A DNA stretch of 64,000 nt from Brachionus manjavacas. Taxonomy: Eukaryota > Rotifera > Eurotatoria > Ploima > Brachionidae. The DNA lies in NCBI GenBank assembly GCA_019054805.1, contig JAHQIY010000003.1, positions 4,278,001 to 4,342,000 of the forward strand, read 5' to 3'. Positions 1-11,207 of the stretch are shown here, piece after piece. Every line of letters starts with the position of its first letter. Position 1 is the stretch's first letter. The notes below the pieces were generated by a model, which made no database searches, was not told the DNA's origin, and saw only the letters and a program-made list of their open reading frames with translations. A program made the translations under genes and the position numbers.

Positions 1-2340
1 GCCAGTTAAAGTGTAGGCCAAACAATATTTCTGGTTGTCTTCTTTAGCTAAATTTGAAATAAATTCCAAAGGATTGGATGAATTTGAGCAAAATATTTTT
101 TTTATTGAATCTTTGGATCCGTTTTTAAGACAATTTTCAAAAGTCCATATCTTCAATTTTTAAGTGAACTATTTTAAAAGCTTTTTGAATTTAAATGTTA
201 TCCAGTTTTTTTTTGTTTCTGACTAAAATTTTTTTAAAACTTTAAATATTTCTTATTCTTTTTTCAATTAATATCTCCAAATAAAAGATTAGACCTTAAA
301 AAATCAAATATCACCTTTTGAATAAAATAAAAATAAAATTAAGCTTTTTATTGCATAGTTGACTGTTTGAAAAGATTTAACAACACAGTATCCAAGTCTA
401 ATAATTCAAATTTTGCAACAAAATCTTAATAAATTAACTATTTAAAACTGTATAAAATTTTTTGGCGTGTATTTAACCTTCTGAAAAAAAAAATTATTCG
501 CTGACAATTTTTTTGCTGACTAAATTAATTAATGTTCTTTTTAAACTGAAAATAGAATAAAATTCTTATGACATTTATTAATTAAAATACAAAATAATTA
601 ATCTATATGGTAAATGAGCCTAACCGGGGGATCTATTTTTTTTTATTGCATATTTCGCACTCATTTTTTCTCACCGAATTAGACCAGTTTTTTCTAGTCA
701 CCCCTTTACCTCCTGTAATTGGGTGAGGACTTATTGGGTGAATTAGGTTAACCCAGTTACCCATGATTTTGTAAATATTTAGCCCGAGAACTAACCTCTT
801 TTCAGGATATTCAGCGAATTCACCCAATTAGCCCAATAAGAATTAAAAAAAGGATTTTAAATGTTATTTTTAAAAATATAAATATTTAAAATACTCTTTA
901 TTATTATTCTTTTAAATATACGCTACAAAACAACTTTTTAGAAAAAAATTTAAACGAATTATTAACGAATTCTAAATAAATTTTATGTTTGATTTTTTTT
1001 TAGTTAAAAAGATTAGTTAAAAAAATCTGTCTCGGAATGTTGTATAAATTTGAAGCTTGAGTAGTGTTCATTTTTTTTCAAAAACATTTTTTTTGCGTTA
1101 TCAAGATCTTCCATTGAATACTTTTTTTTAACTTCTTTTTGTTTGTTCTGATTCATTTTTATAATATATTGACGATTTTTGATAATACAGAATGAATATT
1201 TTTATTAAATAAAATCAAATTATTTATGTAAAAAAAGGAGAAACAAAATTTTAAATTTTTCATAAAAAATGACGTCATTGTGATCATTTTTGTCCTTTCA
1301 GTCTAATTATGTTAAATATTTTATTTTTAGGGGTAAATGGGTGGGATTTTTGGGTATTGAGGTGATACCTCATTAACCTCTTAACCCATAAAAAATAACA
1401 ACATTAGACAACGGACCCATCGGCTATCTTAAAATTCTAGTAAAATTATTTTCTATTAATCAAGACCCGCTGAAAACGATAAGCAAATAAGGTCAGTTCA
1501 AACTTGTTCCGTCATCGGATCAAAAATTATCAAACATAATTACTAATTTGAAAAATTCTACCGAATTAGCATAAAAAAAACTTTGAATTAAAAAAAAAAA
1601 GGGTTTAAAAATTTTTTAAAAATATTTCATATATATATTTGGATTCCTCTCTTCAAGATTTACAAGAATATGTAGGTTGTTTAAAAAAAAAATAAAACGA
1701 CTGATATATTTCGGTTTTTCAAATTACGTCACCGAATTTACATTAACTACATTTAGGCTGTGTTACCATACTGACAATTTTTTTTAAATCAATTATCATT
1801 ATTTTTCAAAAAATTGGTGAGCTCAAAGAGTGGTTTGAAGGGTATTCACCGACTTAACCCTCTTCTAACAATGCATTAGGGTCATGGAATTTAATTATCA
1901 AACTCGAGTTAACTTTTAGACAGCGTCATTATTTATTTATTTTATTTTTTTATTCAATGGACGCCTTTAAGGCGATGTAATAAAAAAAATTTTAAAATAA
2001 GAGTAAAATAATTAAGTTTAAGACAAAAAAAGAGTAAATCTTGGTAAATTTTTGAAAATTTTACAAAACGACATGGTAAATTTTTGGTCAAAAGACAGAG
2101 CAACCGAAAACGCTAACTGTCGAAATTTTTAAAATGAAGTTCAACTTCAGCTTTTCAAAGGACTTCAAACCGTTAGATTATTTTATCTAAACCGATAATA
2201 TAATCAAACTCAAGTGTCAAAGTAATTAATTTACTTATGCTAACTTACAGTTTGAGCTAACAAAAGAGAAAGTCAAATGTTATATTTCAGAAAAACAATA
2301 CGTTTGGTAGAATAATTTCAAAGAATATCAAGAAAATTGT
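1..2340. other. AT-rich intergenic sequence, no gene seen
   Basis: No coding frame with recognisable protein content. The stretch at about 600-840 is richer in G and C and is built from imperfect GGGTGAATT / AATTCACCC units that could fold back on each other; similar GGGTAAATGGGTGGG-like text occurs near 1330-1390. A short ACGCCTTTAAGGCGA hairpin next to TTTATTTATTTAT near 1930-1975 looks like a minus-strand LINE-B 3' tail. Confidence 0.5.
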
Positions 2341-2351
2341 TCGATTTATCA

Positions 2352-2510
2352 GACATCGATAAATCTGATAGAGCCTGCGAAAATTATACCTCAAAAAGAA
2401 AAAATGGTAGACCAAAAAAAACTAAATCAGCTCTCTTCTGTCAAGACGATAAAGAGACCAATGTCGATGATGTTGTTTTAGATGTTGAAAAAGCAACCAC
2501 GAACAAGTAA
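2352..2510 (+). pseudogene. MULE transposase C-terminal tail relic
   Basis: A short frame reads SKRKNGRPKKTKSAL and runs to a stop at 2508-2510. The basic K-R-x-x-GRPxKxxxAL tail is the usual C-terminal end of Mutator-like (MULE) transposases with a SWIM zinc finger. No SWIM cysteines and no catalytic DDE region lie upstream, so this is a terminal remnant. The same tail recurs near 5.3, 12.5 and 63.5 kb in this window. Confidence 0.5.
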
Positions 2511-2579
2511 CGATATCAATTCAATCCAATGAATTGTTGGAAGCTCAAGAGCCGCCGAAAAAAAATAAAATTCCTTAAT

Positions 2580-2810
2580 TTTTTAATTTTTACTAAAATT
2601 TTCTTTTTGTCATCAAAAATTATATTTTGTTATTATTTTTGAATTATTTTGTCTTACTATTTTTTTTTGTCAAATGAAAAATAATTATTTTGTCTAAATA
2701 TGATAAAATTCAATTAGTCACTTTTTTATTGATAAATTTATCAGTAAAAAAAATATGTTGTCAGTCGAAAAATATTTTTTTTGTCAGTAAGAAAAAATAT
2801 AAGCCAAATT
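2580..2810. repeat. TTTTTTGTCAGT-type degenerate repeat
   Basis: Repeated T-runs are separated by GTCA or GTCAGT, ending with two TTTTTTGTCAGT units near 2755-2800. It directly follows the MULE tail relic and may be the sub-terminal repeat zone of that element. The complementary form (ACTGACAAAAAA) occurs at 21.2-21.35 kb. Confidence 0.4.
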
Positions 2811-3429
2811 TTTAATTGAAAGGAATCTAGTTTACTATAATCTTCAATTTACTTAATAAATACTGCAATTTTTTTATATTTGCCTTTTAAGATTTTTCTA
2901 AACTAAAGTATATAAAGGTAAATAAAATTGATTAAAAAAAAACATAAAATGAAAATATTGAATTCGAATTTAATTTTCATTAATTTGAATAATAATTTTT
3001 TCTTGCATTTGATTTAAATTCTTTTAGTTATTTTCGAACTTTCACTTTGAATTCTTTCAAACTCCGGTCTTTAAATTATAATGGATATATGTACAAACGA
3101 ATATTTATGAAAGACTTGTTTATTGTCTAAGTTACAAAGATTGTGATTTTCTAATTACATCAATGCTGACGAAGATTTTTTTAGACAGTTTGAAATAATC
3201 TTAAAATAAAATGAAAAATAAAGAATTACCTTTTTTTACAGTTTATTACATTTTTTGATGTAATATTACCTGTTCTGTAGTTTAAAGGATATTTAAATTA
3301 AAACAAATGTCAAATGTCAAACTGAAAAATGTCAAATGACCGAAAAGCATCGGATTTTCTGGTAAGACAAAGATTATTAGAAAGAAAACTCGATGAAAAT
3401 ATGCGGTTCTGAATGTTAAATCATGTAAA

Positions 3430-3640
3430 AAAGCCTAAACGAGATAAATGCTATTCAGTGATGAAATAAACATTGAAGTAGGCAACATAACAAATTGAAT
3501 TCAGATGAGAAGGATGCCGTCAGAGAAATTTAACCAACAAAGCTAAGAAGTAGTTCTGTTGGAATTTGGGGCTGTATGAGCTATTATGGTCTTGGAATTC
3601 TTTCTACATTTGATGTAAGGCTTAATTCTCACAGATATAT
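3430..3640 (+). pseudogene. Tc1/mariner-type transposase relic
   Basis: Two frames carry recognisable DDE-transposase text: LFSDEINIEVGN near 3451-3490 and SSVGIWGCMSYYGLGILS near 3551-3605. In Tc1/mariner transposases the FSDE box holds the second catalytic aspartate and is followed by a V-x-V-W-G-x-x-S-x-x-G-x-G-x-L block, exactly this order. Stops and frameshifts separate the two boxes and the rest of the protein is not visible, so the element is dead. Confidence 0.6.
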
Positions 3641-4972
3641 TTACATTTTCGGAAATAACTTATTTTCATTAAATAGCAAGCTAAGAAAATTATTTTTGAC
3701 TCGTTTCTTTAATTTTACTTTTTGGTTATTTTAATCATTAAAAATTAAAAAGTTTCATTATTGTCTTATTTGTTTATTTTATGTCCACTATATTTGATTG
3801 AGGAAAAAACGTATAAAATATTAACAGAGTGTTTATTTTATTTAACAACAATCTATTTTATTTAATAAAAGTCGTTTTATTTTTACAAAAATATTTTGAA
3901 ATATTTCACTAAAAACCTTAAAACGTCAATATTTTCCTTTATACTGAATCACTTTTTTCCTTGATAGGAAATTTTCAATCTTTTAGTCATCTTTGAGATG
4001 AGTGACTAACATTTAAGTATTGTACATTCTAAAATTTAAAAAAATTTGCATTAAAAAAAATTAAAAATTTTGGACAGAAGTTAGATACTTAAACCTGAGA
4101 AAAAAAAACATATTCAAAATATTTTAAGAAAAAAAAAACCTTAAAAAAATGTAATACAAAAATTGGACTTTTTTAGACAAAAATTAATTAGTTAAGATAA
4201 AAACTAAGTATTTTAACAGTGCAGGTAAATAATAGCCATTTTTAAACTCAAAATTAATATTTGAAATTTTTTCGTTCCATGAAAGGAAAATTTAAAGTCA
4301 GTGACTTGTGACTTATAACTCTGATTAATTGAAATAAAATATTAGTATTTATTTTTACTTAAAGCTTCAAAAATTATTCATATACAATGAGTAAAAAAAC
4401 TGGATAAAGTATTTTGAAAGCATTTAATTTTTTGATAAAAAAAATAATACATATACACTCAGATAAAAATATTTTTTTCTTACTTTTATTCGATCAACCA
4501 CAAAAATAACGCCCGAAAAATAGTAGCTCTTTGTCTTGTCATAAAATTTAATTCGATTAAATATATCATTGAGAAACTCTATTAACGAGTTGAGAATTTT
4601 AATTATGTGGTCGACAGTTTTGTAAAATTTCTTAAAAGAAAATATTATTTTGATTTATTTAAAAATATTTTATGTTCAAGATAGTTAAATAATTTAATTA
4701 TTTCAAAGTAGTTTTGTTTGAACATTTTTCCATATTGAATCTGGAAATTCTATCATTAATCTAAAAATATACTATTTTTTATGAAGTCTATTCATTTAAA
4801 CTTAAAATACTAACAATAAAAATATTTAATCATTTAATTTTATTTAAATGTTTAAATTTTTCATAATTATATTAATTTTTACAAATTTACTTATTATTTT
4901 CACATTTTGGCGAGGAAAAAGGGTTTAAATGAAAACAAAAACTACTTTATTATTAAGAGTGGACAAGGGGTT

Positions 4973-5475
4973 TTGACGCGTAAAAAATAATGTTTTAGCA
5001 TTCGCAAATAAAAAATTAAACTATCGCATAATGAATAAAAAGTTAAGATTATTATAATTTTTTTCTTTATCGCATATCATTTTTATTTAAGCATTGTCAA
5101 TTTTTTTTAAATAAAAAATCTTTGTCCAAGGTAATTCGTTTCTTGGCCTAGACGTGGGAAAAAAAGAAAAGAGGCCTTTCAAATTCAGAAGTTGTTGAAC
5201 TGACAAAAAGGTCGTCCAACTTAACTTAAGGCTAACGTTGAACTAAGTAATACTGAAGAAACTCAAGTTAAAAAAAATACGTGGCCGACCACCAAAGGCC
5301 AGGTCAGCTTTGAATATTGATTAAGTTTTGTTTTTTTTATGCTGTAGTTTTTTTTTTATGTTTAACTAATTTTATAAAATGTGAGACTAATTTTTATATG
5401 CTATAATGACTAAATCTTTATGCGTTACTTTTTTTGTGTTTATTCGCTAAAAATTTTTTTTTATGCGTCAAATAC
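4973..5475 (+). mobile_element. MULE deletion derivative with long degenerate inverted ends
   Basis: The left end (GACGCGTAAAAAATAATGTT) and the reverse complement of the right end (GACGCATAAAAAAAAATTTT) match, and both continue into TAGC plus further GCG/GCATAA units, so the termini are long, repetitive inverted repeats. Inside, a frame at 5262-5324 reads RGRPPKARSALNID followed by a stop, the C-terminal tail of MULE transposases. No catalytic region is present. I see no convincing target-site duplication. Confidence 0.5.
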
Positions 5476-5479
5476 ATTT

Positions 5480-7490
5480 TTCTATTTAAAGTAAATATTC
5501 ACTTTTTTTTCTTGCCATTAAATTTAGTGGCCAAGATTTTATTCCTCATGAAAAGTAACAAGACAAAAATTAATGAAAAAATAGATCCTAAATCGACTGC
5601 CATACTCAACTAAGCATAAATTTCGCTGGTATAGAATACTCAACTACTACTAAACTTTCAAATGTACTAATGCTATATTCAGAAGTATTTCATCTTTATT
5701 TTAAGTTAAAATATGAAAATCAATTTTCAATTTCTAGATAATTTTTGGAAATTTAAAATTTTATTGAAAAAAAACAATCGACAAATTAATAATCAAGTCA
5801 ATTAGTCTTTATTTAAAGGTGTTAAAAAGCAAATTATTGAAAGTAATTTATAATAGTAAATCATTAATGAATGTGCAACATATTGAGAGCAAATGACAAT
5901 AAAAATCAAAAAAAATAACAGTGAAGTATTAAACCAAAAACTTTTAAAGAAAAAGCTTTTTATTTAGATAATAAAAATTTTAATTTTATAAATTAAATGC
6001 ACCACAAGAAGCTGTTATAAAAAATTCTAAATGAAATAAAATTATTGAAATTTAACGCGGCTTTTAGAATTCTATAATGAATTCTTTCCGTTTATTTTTT
6101 GTTTCTTTTTTTCTACGTATTTGTTTTCAAAAAGTTAGGGTTTTTTTTAAAAAATAATAATAGGTGTTTGAATATTTGCATTCACTTGGTTATTAGACAA
6201 ATTTTTGAAAGAGATTCTTGGAGCTATAGATTACTGACTCGTTTCTGTCATTTCTTATTGGGAATTTTTAATTTCATCAATAAAAAGCTGCTGTGGTATG
6301 ACTAAATTTGCAAGTGATTGTTGTTCATTTTTTATCTAAAAAAAATATTTATTTGATCTTGATTAAATATTTTTAAAATCAATGAATCATGCTATCAACT
6401 TCCATTATAAAATGGGAATGATCAAACTAAATCTTAGAAAGCAACTGTGTAGTAGGTTGAGAAAAACTGTTTTTATTATTTGAAAAATATTTTTAAAAGG
6501 ATATGATAATCTCATCTAAACCTGTATTTTTCTCTATAGCTTTTCAAAATCCCAACCCAAAAAACGCGTTATCATTTAAAATTTTTAAAATCAATTTAAA
6601 ATTTTTAGGACGCATTTTTAGTTAAATTGAAATTCTAATATTCAATTATCTAAATAAAACAGCTAATGCCATTAAAAGTTTTTTGGTATCAGGGCACTCT
6701 TTTGCCTGCAATTTTTCTTTTTTTAAAAGTTTATTTAATAAGCTTTTTAATGGCTCCGTACTCGGATCAAACTTCTTTCTCCATTAATAGAAAATTTTTT
6801 AAAAAGAGCTAGAGATTAAATAATTTCAAAAAGAATATGAATTAACTATATGTTTTTAACATGGGAAGAGTCATTGTCATTGCAAGCATTATTTATATTT
6901 CTCTTGGTAATGGTAAATTAAAGTAAATTTTCTCAGTAATTAAATGCGTTTTTTCAACTTTTTGAAAAATTTCCCAAATTTAAAAAATATAATTTCATAT
7001 CAGTTTTATTAATTTATATTGAACTTGAATAATTAAAAAAAATGATCATACTATTTTTTTTAGTTTGTTTTTATTTTTAACACCAAATTGGTGACATTCT
7101 TTAAAATTAGATGGCATGTATTTATCGTATCTTTTTTTTTTCAAGATCATCATTTTATGGAGAATGGCCACTATTTTATGAAATATCTTTTCTATATTTT
7201 AAAGAAAATAGAAATAAAAGATAGCTTTGACCGGACAGTATGCACCTTGAGATTCGATTGCTCTCAATGCTGTTCATTTTAAAATTTTTTGAAACTTTTA
7301 TCATACTCTTATTCAAAATTTAATCTTTTCCAGTTAAAAAAGTGCGTTAGTGTCAGTCTATCCTAAGTAATAAATAGAGAAAAATTATTTTTATTTAAAT
7401 TAAATATATTAAGAATAAGAAAAAAAAACTTTATCTTTTTTAGCCGTAGTTAATTTTGAACGATTTTACTAAGAGTTTAGGGAAAATTAC
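5480..7490. other. AT-rich intergenic sequence, no gene seen
   Basis: Short open frames here are low-complexity Phe/Lys/Asn/Ile readings of AT-rich DNA. No motif, splice-consistent exon or RNA gene was recognised. Confidence 0.5.
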
Positions 7491-7491
7491 A

Positions 7492-7703
7492 TTTGGTTTA
7501 ATTTTTGGTGTTTGAATTAAAAAATCAATCATTCAACTCAAATTGACATTTCTTAATTAAAGTTTAAAAAAAGAATTTTTAATATTTTTTTCCAATTTTT
7601 CAAATAAAAACTTAACTCTTTCTATTTCACCAAAAAAATTAATTTCAAATACGAAAATGCTTGCAATAAATTTTGTAATTCAAACAAAAAAAACTAAACC
7701 AAA
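7492..7703. mobile_element. Merlin-derived MITE (about 210 bp)
   Basis: The ends are inverted repeats: TTTGGTTTAATTTTTGGTGT on the left and, reversed, a matching TTTGGTTTAGTTTTTTTTGT on the right, both followed by TTGAATTA. The right half (CTATTTCACC, TTTCAAATACGAAAATGCTT) matches the end of the larger Merlin copy at 18.3-20.2 kb. It is therefore a short, non-coding derivative with the interior deleted. Confidence 0.7.
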
Positions 7704-7924
7704 CCCTTGGCGACTTTAATTTTGTAATCCAAGTAAGAATATTTATGAAATATAATGTTTCATTTATTTGAACATTAGTATTTTTAAAACTAGATAATCT
7801 TTAAGTTATTATTTTCTCATCTTTGTTTTCGAGAAATAAAGCGCAATTTTATAAATAGATATTTTAATCAAAATCATTTTTAATATTTTCTTGCCTCAAC
7901 CAAATAAAAAATAACTTTGCTTAC

Positions 7925-8743
7925 TTTTTCGCCTTCAGCATTAAAAACAGCTTGATAGAAAAAAGGATCAACGTTGATTTTTAAATTACAAACTTGCTGA
8001 TCATTTGGAAATTTTTTTTTAAGTACTCTTCCATTTGATGAAATGTCTCGACGCTTTAAAAATTAAAAAGTAATTAAAACTTTATTGATTATTCAAATAA
8101 TTTTTACATACCTTAGGAAAATTATTTATTTTATGCCTTTTCAATAGATATGGGTATAAAAAATATTTTTTGCTCAATTCATCATTAATAAAATTTGATT
8201 CCTTATAAATTATGAGACTCGAATAATTTAAATCTAAAAAACTTTTGGATGATTCAATGTAAAAGTCTCCATGTTGTTTTGACCAAATTGTTCCATAAAA
8301 AAGATCATCTATTATCGTGCCTCTGACCAAAGAGTCAAATGGGTCAATTTTTAAAATTCCCTCGAAATTATTGTCGTTTAAATGGGTTTTAAATTTATCA
8401 GTTTCAAAATCAAAATCGATTGAATGAAGCATTCTTTCTTTTTTAAAAAGTTCCAAACAAAAATTTCTTTTAAGTTTAAAAATGAATAAGGATAAAAATA
8501 AACAAAAAAATTACTTATAAAATGCCGTAAAACATAGTTGAATTTTATTGTTTTTCTGATAATTAATTTTAAAATTCTGGACAAAGTCATATTCTTCGAG
8601 ATATTTAATTTTTGGTAAGTCAGCCAAGACTTTTAAAATTCTAATTAATTAATTTAATTTTAAAAAATACAATTTTTGTTTAACAAACCTATTGATGCAA
8701 CTAGTAAAATTATTAGACAAACCTCACTTAATATTTTAGACAT
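7925..8743 (-). CDS. ADAM10-like metalloprotease, signal peptide and prodomain exons only
   Basis: Four exons join in frame: 8743-8689, 8629-8515, 8466-8112 and 8053-7925. The protein starts with a hydrophobic signal peptide (LIILLVASIVLA) followed by DLPKIKYLEEYDF. Exon 3 carries RGTIIDDLFYGTIW, GDFYIESSKSF and SLIIYKES. This is the order and spacing of the ADAM10/Kuzbanian prodomain: G-x-I-D-x-x-F-x-G-x-I, then G-x-F-Y-x-E, then S-x-I-Y. Exon 4 has VCNLKINVDPFFYQAVFNA, matching the prodomain end where ADAM10 has a C-x-L-x-I-x-x-D-x-x-F segment. Exon 4 ends at a good GTAAGC donor, but no exon with the HExxHxxGxxH zinc site, disintegrin or membrane segment was found in the remaining 7.9 kb. 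It is either a truncated gene or one whose next intron leaves the window. Family call is from recalled pattern. Confidence 0.6.
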
Positions 8744-9264
8744 ATTGAATGATTTAAAGTTTTGTTTAAAGGATCAGCAAAAAAGATAGAAAATTTGTTA
8801 TAAATTCTCAAAATCATTATTTAAATCAGTTACATGTTGTAAATTTGAATTTTTCGAGATAAGATTATTTGTTAAAATTTTTAGTATGACTTTCTACTCG
8901 AATAGTGATGCGCAAATAAACTTGTATTTTAGATTTCAAATCACGTCAAGTTTTTTTTAATTTCTTAACAATAATTTAAATAATATTAGCACCCAAAATT
9001 GAATAATTTTATCTTTTGTAAATACTTCTAATAAAATTAGAACTTTAAAAAAAAAGAAAAAAAAATTAGAATAGCTATTTAAAACAATATGTAAAATTTT
9101 TTTTTAAAAGTCCCTTAATGTATCAAAATAAAATAAAATGCTTTTTCATAATATTTTTTCAGTTTGTCATTAAATGATTATTATTTAAAGATTTTTTAAA
9201 ATTGATCTTACACAATTTAAATAGATTACTTATTTCTCATTTTTTCCCCAAATAATAAAATAAA

Positions 9265-9860
9265 ATTGAATAGTAGTAGTAGTAGTATCTGCATTAAAGA
9301 TATTTCTATCTACACTAACGCTTAAAAGCGTTTAGCCTTATAAACTAAGGCTTTGGCAGATTTTGCTTTTCACCATTCCAAAAATTTCATTGTCAATGAC
9401 TGCTTTGAAGCCATTTATTGTTTGCGCACTAACAGCATTAACTGATTAGCTGTCCCATAATTTTACGCAGCGATTTTTTAAGAAATTATATTTTAAAGAG
9501 CCTCTGCGATTTATTTCTCGGACCAATCTATTGTCACGTGGTCTTCTTAGGCTTTTTACACCACAAGCGAAATTGATGCCATTTGTTAACGATACTTTTT
9601 CAAAACCTTTTAAAATTTTGTATATTTGAATTAAGTCTCCCCTTAAACGACTATTTTCAAGTTTCATTAGATTTAAGTATTTCAATCTGACTTCATAAGA
9701 CTTAGTTCTGGTATAATCAATCAGTTTTGTCGCTCTTCTTTGCACTTTTTCAAGAATTATAATGGCTTTTTTTTCAATACGGACTCCAGGTTCCTACTGC
9801 ATACTCCAGACGGAGTCTCACAAGTGATGTATAGAGAAGTCTTAATGATTCTCGACTAAT
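9265..9860 (-). pseudogene. LINE-C (CR1/L2-like) 3' relic with (TAC)n tail
   Basis: The minus strand reads LYTSLVRLRLEYAVGTWSPY, shifts frame, then VQRRATKL, RLKYLNLMKLENSRLRGDLI and, after a stop, TINGFKAVIDNEIF. This is the post-RT C-terminus of CR1/L2-type ORF2 proteins (L-E-Y-x-x-x-x-W-x-P, then Q-R-R-A-T-K, then L-R-G-D). The element ends in a run of ACT/TAC triplets at 9272-9290, the short-repeat tail usual for these LINEs. It is 5'-truncated and broken by at least one frameshift and one stop. Confidence 0.75.
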
Positions 9861-9864
9861 ATTC

Positions 9865-11200
9865 TATTTTTTCCAATAAAGCTTTATTTTTTGTCAAATA
9901 AACAAACTAATTTTTGCATTATTGTATTAAAATTTTATTTTTACTTAGGATTCATATGATTCGAATTTTAAACATATTTATATTTAAGAAAAATTGAAAA
10001 ACAATATTACTTGTGTATTAAATTTTTAAGTAATTTTAAATAAAAGCTGAAATAAATTAAAAAAAGGATTTTTTCAAGTAATTTTGGCACTTTTTTGCCT
10101 AATTAAAATTTGTTTCTAAAGATTCGACTTTTAAAGAGCCGTGGGAAAAACGGCAAATAACCTAAAAAGAGAATGGCCAAAAAATTGAAAAATTTAAGAA
10201 ATTTTTGCAATTTTTTTATTAAAATTTATTTCCTTGATTTGACAAAATTCTGCGATAATTTATGTAAATTACCGTAAATCCGTGAAATTTTTCTTCTAGT
10301 AGCTTAATGTTATTTACGTGAATTGTCGAAAAACATGGTAAATCCTTGGATAAAATCATTAGTTTATAAAACTTGTATATTAAACATTACTGCAATTTAT
10401 TTTAGAGAGTATTTTAAAGACTTCATTGTTTAAAGCTCGAACTAATGTTGCACCAAGCATCGAATCAACTGAGTTAATGCTAACTAGAAGAAAGTTAAAT
10501 ATTCTTCGAATTTCGTCCAAAAAACTCAGTCAAGAATTGTATTGTTTTTTAATTTAGCAAAATTTTTAGAAAAGAGATAAAAAATTTTAAGTTTTAGAAG
10601 TTTTAGAATTTGAATCCTGAATTTCTTAGAAGTTCTTGCATTTTTTTACGAAAAAACATTTTTCTTTATTTAAACCAAAAAAAAATAATTTTCAATTAAT
10701 AGAAATTTGTTATTGATGACTTACTGAAGTCAAAAGTTAACAAATTATTAATGTTCTAAATTATTAAGAAAAATTCGATATTTAGCAGAGATCTCATTTG
10801 AAAATATATATAAAGATTTGCATGAGAATCTTAAGAGCTTCTCATCTTTTTTCTTATAACTTTTCTTATTTTGTCTAATTTGGATCTCAAAAAGAAAGAA
10901 AACTTAAAATATTGAAATGCTGAAAAACTTTACGTTCCCAAAAGGGGAACGGAATGGAATGGGAATGTTTTTACAAATTCTGATAGAGGAAAAAATTCAG
11001 AATATTTTGGTCCTTTTGGACTTTCTTCATGAAAAAAATTTAAGCGTAGTATTTTTTTAGAAAATAAATTTTATTTAATTTTTTTCTAAAAAAATTAAGA
11101 ATCTTGTTTTTTTTTTAAATTAGCGTTCTATTAAATCATTAATGTACAATACAGAGTTTTAAACGATTCGACCATTCAGATTTTGCTCTCCATCTTGTGC
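9865..11200. other. AT-rich intergenic sequence
   Basis: No gene or clear element seen. Text near 10230-10340 (GTAAATTACCGTAAATCC and neighbours) resembles sequence near 40650 and 45790 and may be old repeat. A purine-rich GGGGAACGGAATGGAATGGG stretch lies at about 10937-10956. Confidence 0.4.
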
Positions 11201-11207
11201 CTTGAGT

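Noticed and set aside
6099-7282. Small Phe/Ile-rich open frames
   Set aside because: Typical of AT-rich noncoding DNA; no motif, no splice partner.
9270-9290. Triplet run as an independent microsatellite
   Set aside because: It is at the exact 3' end of a LINE-C relic, as at 53.7, 55.9 and 31.5 kb, so it is the element's own tail.
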